In this document: in pieces, positions 52,551 to 61,519 of the stretch
Layout: each line of letters begins with the position of its first letter
Position numbering within the stretch: position 1 is the stretch's first letter
From: Thalassorhabdus alkalitolerans
Lineage (GTDB): Bacteria; Bacillota; Bacilli; Bacillales; Marinococcaceae
DNA: 64,000 bases
Reading direction: 5' to 3' (one strand)
Assembly: GCF_042656585.1 (NCBI RefSeq)
Contig: NZ_JBHSPG010000023.1
Notes under the pieces: generated by a model
Seen by the model: only the letters and a program-made list of their open reading frames with translations
What the model was told of the DNA's origin: nothing
The model's database searches: none
Program-made: the position numbers and the translations under genes

Positions 52551-53924
52551 TTATTTATTTGGTTCATCATCCCATCCGAGCAGGAGGGTAGCGATTATGG
52601 CACCAATAAGAGCAACAATAAACCCAATGCCATAATTAATAGGGTCCTGGGCAATAGCAAACATTGGTAGTCCTGTTAGACCGATACCATTTGCCATTAC
52701 TTGAGTGAAGACGACATATGCTCCGCCGAGAGCCCCCCCGATCGCCGCGCCAATGAATGGTCTGCGGTGCTTTAAGTTAACCCCAAAGATAGCAGGTTCC
52801 GTAACACCAAGAAACGCAGATACAGCAGCTGGAACAGCAACTTCTTTTGTTTTCTTGTTTTTTGTCTTAAAGAAGACAGCCAACGTGGCCCCGCCTTGGG
52901 CAACATTTGCCATCGCCCAGATTGGAAGCAGGTAATTTCCTCCAATTTGAGTAAGGAGCTCGGCTTCTATTGCATGAAAGCTGTGGTGAACACCAGTTAA
53001 CACAATGGTAGAGTACAAGCCTCCAAATATCAAGCCTGCTACAGGCCCTGCGGTCTCATAAAGAAACCCTAGTGCTCCTGTAATCGCATCACCGAGAATA
53101 CGACCAAGAGGACCGATAAATAGTAAAGTGAAAAATCCGGTTAAAATGACTGTTAAGAATGGCGTAAGCAGTAAATCTACTACGTTTGGAACGATTCTGC
53201 GCAAAACTTTCTCAATTTTCGCCATGACATAAATAGCCAAGAGAACTGGTATAACGGTACCCTGATAACCAAGCATTTCAACTCCGAGGCCAAAGAAATC
53301 CATAGTTTCCGGCTGAGCATCTGAAAGACCCCATGGGTTAAGCAGTTCAGGATGCGTCATTATTCCGCCTATAACAGCCCCAAGATACGGGGTTGCACCA
53401 AACTCTTTCGCCGCACTAAAGCCGATTAATATGGGCAGGATAATGAAGGCTGCAGAAGAAAACATATCGAGCATAATAAATAAAGCTGTATCCTCATCGA
53501 CCCAGTTATACGTGCTCATTAATCCGAGAAGCCCCATCAGCATACCTGATGCCACTATGGCAGGAATGATCGGAACAAAGATATTAGACAGCGTTCGTGC
53601 AAAACGAGCAATAGGGTTCATTTTTTTATTAGCAGCTTCCTTATGTGTGCCTGAATCTTCTTTTTCCCCTGACCCAAGACCTGCAAGAGGAGCAAAATGA
53701 GAGAATACTTTATTTACTGTACCTGTCCCAAATATAATCTGAAACTGCCCGGAACTGGAAAAAGCCCCTTTTACTCCTTCAAGCTCTTCAACGGCACCTT
53801 TGTCAATTTTGCTTTCGTCATCAATTACCAAGCGAAGACGGGTCGCGCAGTGACTGCCGCTGATAATATTATCTTCACCGCCTAAAAGCGGGATTAAATC
53901 TTCTGCGATCTTTTTGTGATCCAT
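52551..53924 (-). CDS. sacP: Sucrose-specific PTS enzyme IIBC
   Basis: Imports and phosphorylates sucrose. 457 residues. The EIIB domain (residues ~1-85) has the phospho-cysteine in IISGSHCATRLRLVI; the EIIC domain has ten or so helices and GGLYSTIVLTGVHHSFHAIE and FLGVTEPAIFGVNLKHRRPF, which mark the glucose/sucrose superfamily. There is no EIIA domain, so an EIIA-Glc from elsewhere must donate phosphate. The ATG at 53924 follows GGGGAGGG. A RAT-type antiterminator precedes it and the sacT-like gene lies upstream. Confidence 0.92.
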   Translation of the reverse strand: MDHKKIAEDLIPLLGGEDNIISGSHCATRLRLVIDDESKIDKGAVEELEGVKGAFSSSGQFQIIFGTGTVNKVFSHFAPLAGLGSGEKEDSGTHKEAANKKMNPIARFARTLSNIFVPIIPAIVASGMLMGLLGLMSTYNWVDEDTALFIMLDMFSSAAFIILPILIGFSAAKEFGATPYLGAVIGGIMTHPELLNPWGLSDAQPETMDFFGLGVEMLGYQGTVIPVLLAIYVMAKIEKVLRRIVPNVVDLLLTPFLTVILTGFFTLLFIGPLGRILGDAITGALGFLYETAGPVAGLIFGGLYSTIVLTGVHHSFHAIEAELLTQIGGNYLLPIWAMANVAQGGATLAVFFKTKNKKTKEVAVPAAVSAFLGVTEPAIFGVNLKHRRPFIGAAIGGALGGAYVVFTQVMANGIGLTGLPMFAIAQDPINYGIGFIVALIGAIIATLLLGWDDEPNK

Positions 53925-53953
53925 TTTATACCCTCCCCTGTATTTTTTCGCAA

Positions 53954-54064
53954 ACAAAAAAGACCTAAAGTATATAAAAGTACACATGTCCTGTCTAAAA
54001 AAAGACAGACTTCTTGTGTCCCTTTACATAATTTAGGTCTTGCCTGCACTACCAGTCACAATCC
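53954..54064 (-). promoter_or_regulatory. RAT antiterminator and overlapping terminator before sacP
   Basis: On the minus strand GGATTGTGACTGGTAGTGCA.. (54036-54064, continuing GGCAAGACC) matches the ribonucleic antiterminator target of the SacT/LicT family. Its 3' end overlaps the 5' arm of a terminator whose ends are AAGACCTAAA and TTTAGGTCTT plus TTTT (53954-54041). Binding of the antiterminator protein should block termination. Confidence 0.9.
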
Positions 54065-54100
54065 TGCGATATGAAGTTTAACTTTTTTTAGTTTACAACA

Positions 54101-54114
54101 TGAAAGCGCTACCG
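54101..54114. promoter_or_regulatory. cre-like site before the sucrose operon
   Basis: TGAAAGCGCTACCG matches the CcpA consensus TGAAARCGYTWNCW at most positions and lies in the promoter region upstream of the RAT element. Confidence 0.65.
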
Positions 54115-54151
54115 TCAAGAAGAAACAAAAAGAATAAAACCAAGAATTTTG

Positions 54152-54979
54152 CTACTTTTTGAGACGCTGAAGATGAAGGGAAAGATACGCTATTTCTGAC
54201 GATGGAAAAGTAATGCCATATTCCTTCTTAAGGTATTCAGCAGCTATCTTGGCACAGTGGTAGGCTTTCTCATATTTTTCTTTAATCAGCTCTGCCATTT
54301 CTTTTTCAACAGGTTCGAATTCGCTTCCCTGTTCCATGCGATTCAAGGCAAATCGCAAATGAGTAATCAATCTTTGGTAATTAATGCTCTCTTCATCAAT
54401 TTCAAGGTTCATCTCGTTTTCCACCTGGGCGATAAAATCATGAATCACCGTTGCTTGCTTCATTGTATCACTCATCGTAGCATTTTCAGGCTTGGCTGTA
54501 TGAATATGAAGAGCGATATGAGCCGCTTCATCATCCGGAATCTCTATTCCAAGTTCCTTCTTAATTTCTTCTTTAGCCCATACCCCAACCTCAAATTCTT
54601 TTTTGTACAAGAGCTTGATTTCGCTTGTCAGTTTATTTTTTATTGGAATTCCCTCACTCAATCTCTCTAACGCAAAAGAAAGATGATCGGTAAGAGCAAT
54701 ATGGATATGGTCATTTAAAGGAACTTCCAGATGCCCTTCAGCATAGCTGATAATTCTTTCTGCCAATTCTATATGTGTTTCCGGCAGGGTGGTAAGGAGC
54801 TGCTGGAATTTTTCTGACGTATTCTCCTGCAACAAAAAGACCTTTTCAATTTTATCCTTTGGAATGATATCATTCTTTCTTTTCTGAAAAGCAATCCCAT
54901 TCCCCATTACGATCTTCTCTTGCGGCCCGTCTACAACCACTACAGCATTGTTGTTTAATATCCTGAAAATACGCATCAT
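54152..54979 (-). CDS. sacT: BglG/SacT-family transcriptional antiterminator
   Basis: A 275-residue RNA-binding antiterminator. The CAT domain covers residues 1-56 (FRILNNNAVVVV, MGNGIAFQKRKND). PRD1 (~65-170) contains TDHLSFALERL and AAHIALHIHTA; PRD2 (~171-275) contains ITHLRFALNRM and IAYLSLHLQR. The four conserved PRD histidines are intact, so control by PTS phosphorylation is expected: HPr activation and EII-Suc inhibition. The gene lies just upstream of the sucrose PTS with its RAT target between, so it should mediate sucrose induction. The start is ATG at 54979 or the next codon. Confidence 0.92.
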   Translation of the reverse strand: MMRIFRILNNNAVVVVDGPQEKIVMGNGIAFQKRKNDIIPKDKIEKVFLLQENTSEKFQQLLTTLPETHIELAERIISYAEGHLEVPLNDHIHIALTDHLSFALERLSEGIPIKNKLTSEIKLLYKKEFEVGVWAKEEIKKELGIEIPDDEAAHIALHIHTAKPENATMSDTMKQATVIHDFIAQVENEMNLEIDEESINYQRLITHLRFALNRMEQGSEFEPVEKEMAELIKEKYEKAYHCAKIAAEYLKKEYGITFPSSEIAYLSLHLQRLKK

Positions 54980-55338
54980 CCTGTTCCTCCATAAAAGTAA
55001 TAAGAAATATTACCGTGAAAGGACTTAATTTTACCAGTATAAAGTGATTAAGGTCAATTGAAAGGGTGCCATGAAAAAGAAAGAAGTCTTAGTTGATGTA
55101 AGTCTCCAACAAAAGCCTTTGTTGATTGAATCAATTTACTATTAAACCAGCTGCCTGATCATTATGCAAGTTTGACGGCTTTTTCTGACGGGTACTATTT
55201 CATGGTTATCTTTACCAGGGGATGAAGGTAATACCCAAAAAAAATCTATGATTTTCGTTCTGCGTTTTGGGGAAATGCAAAGAAATAAGATGGTTGCTTG
55301 CCTTCTTGGTTACTTTGAGAAAAAAAGGGTGAGGAGAG
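54980..55338. other. Gap of about 360 bases
   Basis: Contains the promoters of the divergent sacT and pcm genes. A 24-codon frame from an ATG at 55071 with GAAAGGGTG (MKKKEVLVDV...) may be a relic. Nothing else is recognisable. Confidence 0.4.
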
Positions 55339-55941
55339 ATGAGTTCACAGGAAAAAAAGATAATTCAATACTTTCGCCAGATGAATAGAAGCTTTTACAT
55401 GAATACAGATAAAGATATGGCACACATGGACCTGGCTGTATCCATTGGCCATGGCCAGACCATTTCTCAGCCTTCCCTTGTAGCGAAAATGACACTTACC
55501 CTGGACCTTGAGCCTCATCACCGTGTACTGGAGATAGGGACAGGATCTGGTTTTCAAACCGATCTATTAGCTGCTTTTTCTAACGAAGTATATACAGTAG
55601 AACGGATTGAAGCTCTCCATGAACGAGCTAAAGAAAAATTAGCTCAAGCTGGGTTTGAAAACATTACATTTAAGCTCGGAGACGGCAGTGCAGGTTGGAA
55701 AGAACATGCTCCCTTTGACCGGATCATGGTCACAGCTGCAGCGTCTGTTATACCGCCGGCATTGCTTGAGCAATTGGCGCCCGGTGGAAAAATGGTGATC
55801 CCCGTAGGTTCGACTAACAGTCAGGAGCTCACTCTGGTGGAAAAAGATGCAGATGGCTCCGTTTCGTCAACCGTTTTAGGAAGCGTTGCATTCGTTAAGC
55901 TCCACGGCGCATATGAACAGGAAGATGACCTTGAAGGGTGA
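55339..55941 (+). CDS. pcm: Protein-L-isoaspartate O-methyltransferase
   Basis: Repairs aged proteins by methylating L-isoaspartyl residues with S-adenosylmethionine. 200 residues. Visible blocks: the N-terminal MAHMDLAVSIGHGQTISQPS (substrate loop of the family), the SAM-binding VLEIGTGSGFQTDLLA, YTVERIEAL, FKLGDGSAGW, DRIMVTAAASVIPPALLEQL and the C-terminal GGKMVIPVG. GAGGAGAG precedes the ATG. It is rather uncommon in Bacillus but found in halophilic relatives. Confidence 0.9.
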   Translation: MSSQEKKIIQYFRQMNRSFYMNTDKDMAHMDLAVSIGHGQTISQPSLVAKMTLTLDLEPHHRVLEIGTGSGFQTDLLAAFSNEVYTVERIEALHERAKEKLAQAGFENITFKLGDGSAGWKEHAPFDRIMVTAAASVIPPALLEQLAPGGKMVIPVGSTNSQELTLVEKDADGSVSSTVLGSVAFVKLHGAYEQEDDLEG

Positions 55942-56059
55942 AATCAATAATTAATTATAAGTTACACAAAGGCTGACTTGTAAGACAGCTTTTATATGTT
56001 TCCCTACTCCTGCCTGGCTGCATCTTAGAATATAAATCATAGAATGAAGGAGAAATTGG

Positions 56060-57628
56060 ATGAGTTCGAAGAAAGTAAATAAAACAGAAAATGATTCAAA
56101 ACTGAAACTAATAGATTATAAGATATTTTTACCCGCCTTATTCATCATTATCGCAATCAGTATCCCATTTGCAATCAATGAAGAAGGATCTCTTGAAGTA
56201 TTAAACGCAGTGTTTGACTCTATTGTCGGGGCATTCAGCTGGGGGTATCTCTGGTACGGGGCAATCCTGGTTGTGGCAGGGCTGTATTTATCATTTTCAA
56301 AGTATGGTAACGTCGTTTTGGGAGATCCCACAGAAAAGCCGAGGTTCACTCTTTTTGAATATGCTTCTATTCTCGTAGCCATGGGGGTAGGTTCAACACT
56401 CATGCGGACGGGCATGCTTGAATGGTCCTCCGTGGCAATAGACCCACCACTTGGTGTAGACCCTCAGTCCACCGAAGCCATACTGTGGGGGAATGCCTAC
56501 AGTATGTTCATGTGGAGCTTTCAGGTGTTTGCAATCTTTGTAATGATTGCCCCGGCTATGGGCTACATTTTACATGTGAGAAAGCGCCCCCTTATGAGAA
56601 TTTCTGAGGCCTGCCGTTCAATTTTCGGTGACCGATTTACAGATGGTTTTGGAGGAAAGCTCCTGGATATTATTTTCCTCATTAGTATTCTTGCTGGTGC
56701 AGCTGTAACTCTTGGATTAGGAGCTCCGATTGTCACTTATAATTTATCAGCTCTTCTTAATATCGAAGTAACGTTTGGCTTAACCCTTACAGTAACGATT
56801 ATCTGGGTATTGTTATTTTCAATCAGTGCCTATGTGGGGATCGAAAAAGGGATAAAGCGTCTAAGTAAATTCAATATGTACCTTGCCGGCGCCTTTGCTC
56901 TCTTTATCATGATTGCAGGGCCTGGAATTTTCATCCTTGATTACTTTACGGAAAGTGTTGCTTTCCTTCTTTCCAACTATCTGCAAATAAGCTTCATGAC
57001 AGAGTCCTTAGCCGGCGGTGACGTAAGTCACATCCAGAGCAACACGGTTTTCTGGTTTGCCTACAGTGCTACATGGGCCATGCTTCACAGTGTATTTGCC
57101 GCTAAGATTTCCCGGGGCCGGACCATTAAAGAAATGATCCTCACGTACTTCCTTGCTCCCACGCTCATTTCATGGGCAGCAACAGGGGTTCTTGGCGGAC
57201 TTGGTGTATACAAGTACCTGACTGGTGAAGTGGCTGTTCTTGATATCGTGCAAAATGGAGATGAGATGGCAGCCATTCCTGCGATACTCTCTTCTCTTCC
57301 ACTTCCTGAAGTGGCTTTAATCGTCTTTATGGTTGTGGCGTTAATCTTCTTAACTACAACACTAGATTCAACTACGTACACGATTGCAGCGTATACAAGT
57401 ACAGAAGATATGAGTAAGACTGAACCCTCGAAATTTCTGCGTATCATGGTAGCTGCTATTATTACGGCAGTAGCTTTGATTTTGATGAGAGTGGGCGGAC
57501 TCGCTCCCCTGGAAGTCATTTCGGGGCTTATGGGCTTGCCGGTGATTATCATTCAGTTCCTGTTAATCTATGCTGCTATAAAAATGATGAATGAGGACCG
57601 TGCTTGGGTCTACAATGTAAGAAAATAA
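56060..57628 (+). CDS. BCCT-family transporter with altered Trp box
   Basis: A 522-residue, twelve-helix secondary carrier of the betaine/choline/carnitine family. The family landmark ISRGRTIKEM follows helix 8, and GLAPLEVISGLMGLPVIIIQF closes the protein. The substrate-binding helix that in BetP/OpuD reads FYWAWWxxW here reads VFWFAYSATWAML, and helix 4 reads VGSTLMRTGMLEWSSVAIDP in place of the usual GIGLVFWG.EP. Two of the aromatic-box tryptophans are therefore missing, so glycine betaine is not a safe substrate call. Na+ or proton coupling is not resolved. It is transcribed alone with a strong terminator. Confidence 0.88.
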   Translation: MSSKKVNKTENDSKLKLIDYKIFLPALFIIIAISIPFAINEEGSLEVLNAVFDSIVGAFSWGYLWYGAILVVAGLYLSFSKYGNVVLGDPTEKPRFTLFEYASILVAMGVGSTLMRTGMLEWSSVAIDPPLGVDPQSTEAILWGNAYSMFMWSFQVFAIFVMIAPAMGYILHVRKRPLMRISEACRSIFGDRFTDGFGGKLLDIIFLISILAGAAVTLGLGAPIVTYNLSALLNIEVTFGLTLTVTIIWVLLFSISAYVGIEKGIKRLSKFNMYLAGAFALFIMIAGPGIFILDYFTESVAFLLSNYLQISFMTESLAGGDVSHIQSNTVFWFAYSATWAMLHSVFAAKISRGRTIKEMILTYFLAPTLISWAATGVLGGLGVYKYLTGEVAVLDIVQNGDEMAAIPAILSSLPLPEVALIVFMVVALIFLTTTLDSTTYTIAAYTSTEDMSKTEPSKFLRIMVAAIITAVALILMRVGGLAPLEVISGLMGLPVIIIQFLLIYAAIKMMNEDRAWVYNVRK

Positions 57629-57644
57629 AAAAGATGTCTACACG

Positions 57645-57688
57645 TAAAAAACCGAGCTGGAGTTATTCATTCCAGCTCGGTTTTTTTG
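57645..57688 (+). terminator. Terminator of the BCCT gene
   Basis: AAAACCGAGCTGGA pairs with TCCAGCTCGGTTTT and T runs follow. It also serves the convergent aldehyde dehydrogenase gene. Confidence 0.9.
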
Positions 57689-57741
57689 TTCAATTACTTG
57701 TCTACAGAAGACGCGTAACATCGATCAATGTTGGTTTGTTA

Positions 57742-59193
57742 TTAAAATGGATACTCTCTGTAGCCAGACATTACGCTCACAGTTTGTACGGTAGTAAATT
57801 TATCAAGGGCCCATTCTCCGCCAAAACGGCCAAGCCCTGAATCCTTTTCTCCGCCAAAGGCAACGTGGGCCTCGTCATTGACGGATTGATCATTTACATG
57901 GATCATCCCTGTTTCAATTTGACGGGCAACCTCCATACCCCGGAAGCGGTCCTTTGTAAAGACAGAGCCGCTAAGTCCGTAAATTGTATCATTAGCCGTT
58001 TCAATGGCTTCTTCCTCTGACTGTACTTTAACAATAGAAACAACAGGCCCAAACAATTCATTTTGGAAAATATCCATGTCCTTTGTCACGTTACTTACAA
58101 CTGTTGGCTCAAACACGTTTCCTTCATGTGATCCGCCGGTTAGAAGGTTTGCTCCCTCTTTTACACTGTGGTCTACTTCTTTTTGAATGCGCTCCACTTG
58201 TGAGTGATTAATGAGCGGTCCTACTACCGTAGATGAATTTGTTGGATCTCCATAAGGAAGCTCTTTTACTCTTTTTACAAATTTCTCTACGAATTCATCA
58301 TGAATAGAAGCATCCACAATAATGCGATTGAGGGCCATGCAAATTTGGCCCTGATGAAGGAACTTGCCAAAGATAGCCGCATCTACGGCACGGTCAACAT
58401 CTGCATCATCGAGGATGACCATCGCGTTATTGCCGCCAAGCTCAAGGGCCGTATCCTTAAGAAGCTTTCCTGCCTCGGATGCAAGGTGGCTTCCTACCTC
58501 TGTGGAACCTGTAAAGGAAATCAGTTTAGGCACATTATGCTGGACGAAAGCATCACCTATTTCAGAGCCCCGGCCGACAACCACATTCACGACTCCTTTT
58601 GGAAAGCCTGCTTTTTCAAACAAATATCCAAATAATAGTCCTGATGTCATTGGTGTATCTGATGCCGGTTTGATAACGACTGTATTCCCTGCTGCAAGCG
58701 CAGGTGCAACAGAGCGCATAGATAGATGGAACGGAAAATTCCACGGGCCGATGACTCCAACGACTCCTTTGGGACGACGGTATACGTAATTCTCTTTATT
58801 TGGCACATTAGAAGGTAGAATTTGTCCATTCATCCGTGAAGGAAAGGAAAGGGCTTCTCTTGTTACTTCATAAGCTGCCCCAAACTCAGCTTCTGCTTTT
58901 ATTCTCGTACTGCCTGATTCTTTTATCAGCCACTCTGTAATCAAATCTTTTTCTTCTTTAAGTACCTGAAGCAGTTTTTCAAAGTATCCTTGCTTTTCTG
59001 CTGGTGTATAAGCAGCCCATTCCTTTTGAGCATGGGCTGCAGCAGAATAAGCTTCATTTACATCTTTTTCTGATGCTGATTTTATAGTGGAAATTCTTTC
59101 ATTTGAGAAAGGATTATTGTTTTCTATCGTTTTCTCACTGCTGCCTTCTTTCCAGAATCCATTGATGTATTGTAGATCTAGGTGCAAAGTCAA
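57742..59193 (-). CDS. Aldehyde dehydrogenase (YfmT/AldX-like)
   Basis: An NAD(P)-dependent aldehyde dehydrogenase of 483 residues. The active-site blocks are GVIGPWNFPFHLSM (catalytic Asn), FTGSTEVGSHLA, LELGGNNAMVIL (general base Glu) and HQGQICMALNR (nucleophile Cys, ~residue 282), with ELFGPVVSI near 385. The sequence resembles B. subtilis YfmT, a vanillin/benzaldehyde dehydrogenase, more than betaine-aldehyde dehydrogenases. The substrate is therefore probably an aromatic or medium-chain aldehyde. It is transcribed alone. Confidence 0.9.
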   Translation of the reverse strand: MTLHLDLQYINGFWKEGSSEKTIENNNPFSNERISTIKSASEKDVNEAYSAAAHAQKEWAAYTPAEKQGYFEKLLQVLKEEKDLITEWLIKESGSTRIKAEAEFGAAYEVTREALSFPSRMNGQILPSNVPNKENYVYRRPKGVVGVIGPWNFPFHLSMRSVAPALAAGNTVVIKPASDTPMTSGLLFGYLFEKAGFPKGVVNVVVGRGSEIGDAFVQHNVPKLISFTGSTEVGSHLASEAGKLLKDTALELGGNNAMVILDDADVDRAVDAAIFGKFLHQGQICMALNRIIVDASIHDEFVEKFVKRVKELPYGDPTNSSTVVGPLINHSQVERIQKEVDHSVKEGANLLTGGSHEGNVFEPTVVSNVTKDMDIFQNELFGPVVSIVKVQSEEEAIETANDTIYGLSGSVFTKDRFRGMEVARQIETGMIHVNDQSVNDEAHVAFGGEKDSGLGRFGGEWALDKFTTVQTVSVMSGYREYPF

Positions 59194-59381
59194 GGTTACT
59201 CATCCTTTCAATGTATAGAAGATATTTAAGTTTTTATTTTAACACCACTGTATTTTGAAACAAGAAATATGCTCACCCTCCTCTTTTTCCACGTTGATCA
59301 CTTTGAAACGGCTTGTTATATTTTCTAATAATAATTATGCTACTATAATATTCGTTACATAAATTGAAAGCAGGGGGACGC

Positions 59382-59945
59382 ATGATGGAAAAGAAATGGC
59401 TAACCTTTGGACTGTCTGCCTTAGTCCTGTTAACAGCGTGCGGGGACAGCAGTTCTGAAGAAACGGCAGCAGAAGAAAGGGAAAGTGAGGAAACCAGCTC
59501 CTTTCAAGTGAGCGAAACAGGGAGCATCGGTGATGGAAAAGAAGTGTTTGATGAGAATTACGGGGAGCCCACACAGGAGGGTGATACGCTGACCAGTTAC
59601 CAGGATGATTACATTCTCGTTTCTTTTCTGGAAGGCCTAGCAAATTCAGTCACCGCCCAATTTGAAATGACTGATGAACCAAGAAGAACGGAAAGTGAAG
59701 TGCTTGAGGAACTTAGCGGTATGATTCCTGAGGATGCAGTGAAAGTAGATGCTTATGAAGAGCCTGATTATTTCAGAAAAGTCCTTGTTTACCAAAGTGA
59801 TTTGGTGGCAGATTCCTTTGAGAAGTTGGAAGACTACGACCCCTTCAGGGAAGAGGAGGCCGGTACCTTTATTCTCATTTTAGAAGGCGAGCCTGAAGAT
59901 GACAGCTACTTTGATGCATTAATCGCTCCAGGCCATCATCCATAA
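59382..59945 (+). CDS. Acidic lipoprotein of unknown function
   Basis: 187 residues with a lipoprotein signal peptide (KKWLTFGLSALVLLTAC, lipobox LLTAC). The mature part starts with a Ser/Glu-rich tether (GDSSSEETAAEERESEETSS) and is very acidic throughout, as in secreted proteins of halophiles. The folded part contains GDTLTSYQDDYILVSF and FILILEGEPEDD. No family is recognised. AGGGGG precedes the ATG pair at 59382/59385. Confidence 0.7.
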   Translation: MMEKKWLTFGLSALVLLTACGDSSSEETAAEERESEETSSFQVSETGSIGDGKEVFDENYGEPTQEGDTLTSYQDDYILVSFLEGLANSVTAQFEMTDEPRRTESEVLEELSGMIPEDAVKVDAYEEPDYFRKVLVYQSDLVADSFEKLEDYDPFREEEAGTFILILEGEPEDDSYFDALIAPGHHP

Positions 59946-59952
59946 ACGAAAG

Positions 59953-59990
59953 AAAGGGACACTTTTTTACAAGAGGAAGTGTCCCTTATT
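59953..59990 (+). terminator. Terminator after the lipoprotein gene
   Basis: AAGGGACACTT pairs with AAGTGTCCCTT; TTATT follows. It separates two convergent genes. Confidence 0.75.
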
Positions 59991-60006
59991 ATTGGATTGC
60001 AGGCAG

Positions 60007-60936
60007 CTACTTGTTAAAAGCCTGTTTCAAAGAAACAGCTGCCTTCTCAATACTTTTCTTTCCCTGATCTATAACCCCTGGCATCCAAAAGAAGCCATGC
60101 ATCAGCTCGTCATAATGAGCCTCTTCCACATAGACACCGGCGTGCTTCAGACGCTCAGCATACGCTCTCCCCTCATCGCGAAGGGGATCATATCCGGCAG
60201 TAACAACTAAGGCTGGAGGCAGCCCCGTTAGATCTTCTGCAAGCAAAGGGGAAGCATATGGCTCCCTTCCTTCTTCTGGGCTGTTTAAGTAATGATCCCA
60301 GCACCATTTCATCGTGTCTTTTGTCAAAAGGTATCCGTCACCGTTTTCTTCATAGGACTTTGTAGTATAGGCGTGATGGGTTACAGGAGAAATTAGCATT
60401 TGAAACTTCAAAGACACTTCTTGTTTGTCCCTTGCCATTAAAGATACAACGGCAGCAAGATTCCCGCCGGCACTGTCCCCGCCTACAGCTATCCATTCCG
60501 GGTCAGCTTGTATAGTGGGCCCTTGCTCAGCTGTCCATTTTACAGCTGCGTAGGCATCTTCCACGGCTGCAGGGTATTTATGCTCAGGAGCAAGCCTGTA
60601 GTCTACGGATATGACTATGCAATGAGCGCGATTAGTAAGTAAACGGCATGACACGTCTACTCCATCGAGATCCCCTGCTACCCACCCCCCACCGTGAAAG
60701 TAAACTAAGGTCGGAAAAGGTCCCTCCCCTACTGGAGTGTAGATACGTATGGGTATCTGCCCTTCAGGGCCTGGTATCAATTTGTTTTCTACCTTCCCTA
60801 CATGCTCTGGCTCCCCGGAGAAACTTGAGAAATCAGTCTCTGCCCTTGCCTCCGCAGGTGTTAAAGCATGTGTCGGCGGTCTGCCAGCTGCCTTTATCTG
60901 TTCTAAAAGATCTTTAGACTGTGGATCCAGTGCCAT
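60007..60936 (-). CDS. Alpha/beta hydrolase, HSL family (esterase/lipase)
   Basis: A 309-residue cytoplasmic carboxylesterase of the hormone-sensitive-lipase group. The oxyanion-hole motif YFHGGGWVAGDLDG is at ~residue 77, the nucleophile Ser in VGGDSAGGNLAAVVSL near 152, the Asp in YDPLRDEGRAYAE and the His in DELMHGFFWMPG near 280. It probably hydrolyses short acyl esters. There is no signal peptide. GGAGG lies before the ATG. It is transcribed alone. Confidence 0.9.
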   Translation of the reverse strand: MALDPQSKDLLEQIKAAGRPPTHALTPAEARAETDFSSFSGEPEHVGKVENKLIPGPEGQIPIRIYTPVGEGPFPTLVYFHGGGWVAGDLDGVDVSCRLLTNRAHCIVISVDYRLAPEHKYPAAVEDAYAAVKWTAEQGPTIQADPEWIAVGGDSAGGNLAAVVSLMARDKQEVSLKFQMLISPVTHHAYTTKSYEENGDGYLLTKDTMKWCWDHYLNSPEEGREPYASPLLAEDLTGLPPALVVTAGYDPLRDEGRAYAERLKHAGVYVEEAHYDELMHGFFWMPGVIDQGKKSIEKAAVSLKQAFNK

Positions 60937-61061
60937 CCTTCATTCCTCCCCTCAATGTGTGTTATCTCCTTTTTACTTATATCTATCACATCTCCTTCAG
61001 GTCTCTTTCACCCTGAGAAAAATATATGTTCACCCCCTTCTCCTAGAACAAGAAATAAAAA

Positions 61062-61092
61062 AATACCAGGCAAAGAAATTCAGCCTGGTATA
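61062..61092 (-). terminator. Terminator of the monooxygenase-fold gene
   Basis: ATACCAGGC pairs with GCCTGGTAT; on the minus strand seven T follow. Confidence 0.85.
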
Positions 61093-61129
61093 ACAAAGTG
61101 ATGTAACTGTCTGTGGCTCCTCGCTGCCC

Positions 61130-61423
61130 TTACGCAAATACATTATTATATGTAGTAATTGTATAAGGCTCTTCAAGCAATTCAGGAACTCTTTCTTTAA
61201 ACCGTGCAAAATGTTCTGTTTCACGGTGCTTTGCCTGGTCTTCAGGTGTTTTATAGACTTCAATAATTAAAAAGCGGGATGGTTCCTCCTTTTCTTGAAA
61301 TACATCAAACTGAACAATTCCTTCTTCCTGGATACTGTGCTTTCGGTTGTCTTCTACCACCTCAATAAAATTGTTGACTGCATCTTCTTTCACTTTCATG
61401 GATACATGGACGATATACATCAT
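61130..61423 (-). CDS. ABM-domain protein (antibiotic biosynthesis monooxygenase fold)
   Basis: The 97-residue protein has the dimeric ferredoxin-like ABM fold: YIVHVSMKVKEDAVNNFIEV, GIVQFDVFQEKEEPSRFLII, EVYKTPEDQAKHRETEHF. The HRETEHF-type block near residue 70 is the usual conserved helix, as in LsrG/YgiN-like enzymes. Its substrate is unknown. GGAGG lies before the ATG. Confidence 0.85.
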   Translation of the reverse strand: MMYIVHVSMKVKEDAVNNFIEVVEDNRKHSIQEEGIVQFDVFQEKEEPSRFLIIEVYKTPEDQAKHRETEHFARFKERVPELLEEPYTITTYNNVFA

Positions 61424-61459
61424 TTACCTCCTCGTTTTTTTATTTGCTATTGCTTATAA

Positions 61460-61491
61460 AAAAGGAAACTCCCTTATATTCGGAGTTCCCT
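61460..61491 (-). terminator. Terminator of the DJ-1/PfpI gene
   Basis: GGGAACTCC pairs with GGAGTTTCC on the minus strand; six T follow. Confidence 0.85.
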
Positions 61492-61519
61492 TCACATGGT
61501 TATTATACGCTTCCTGCTC

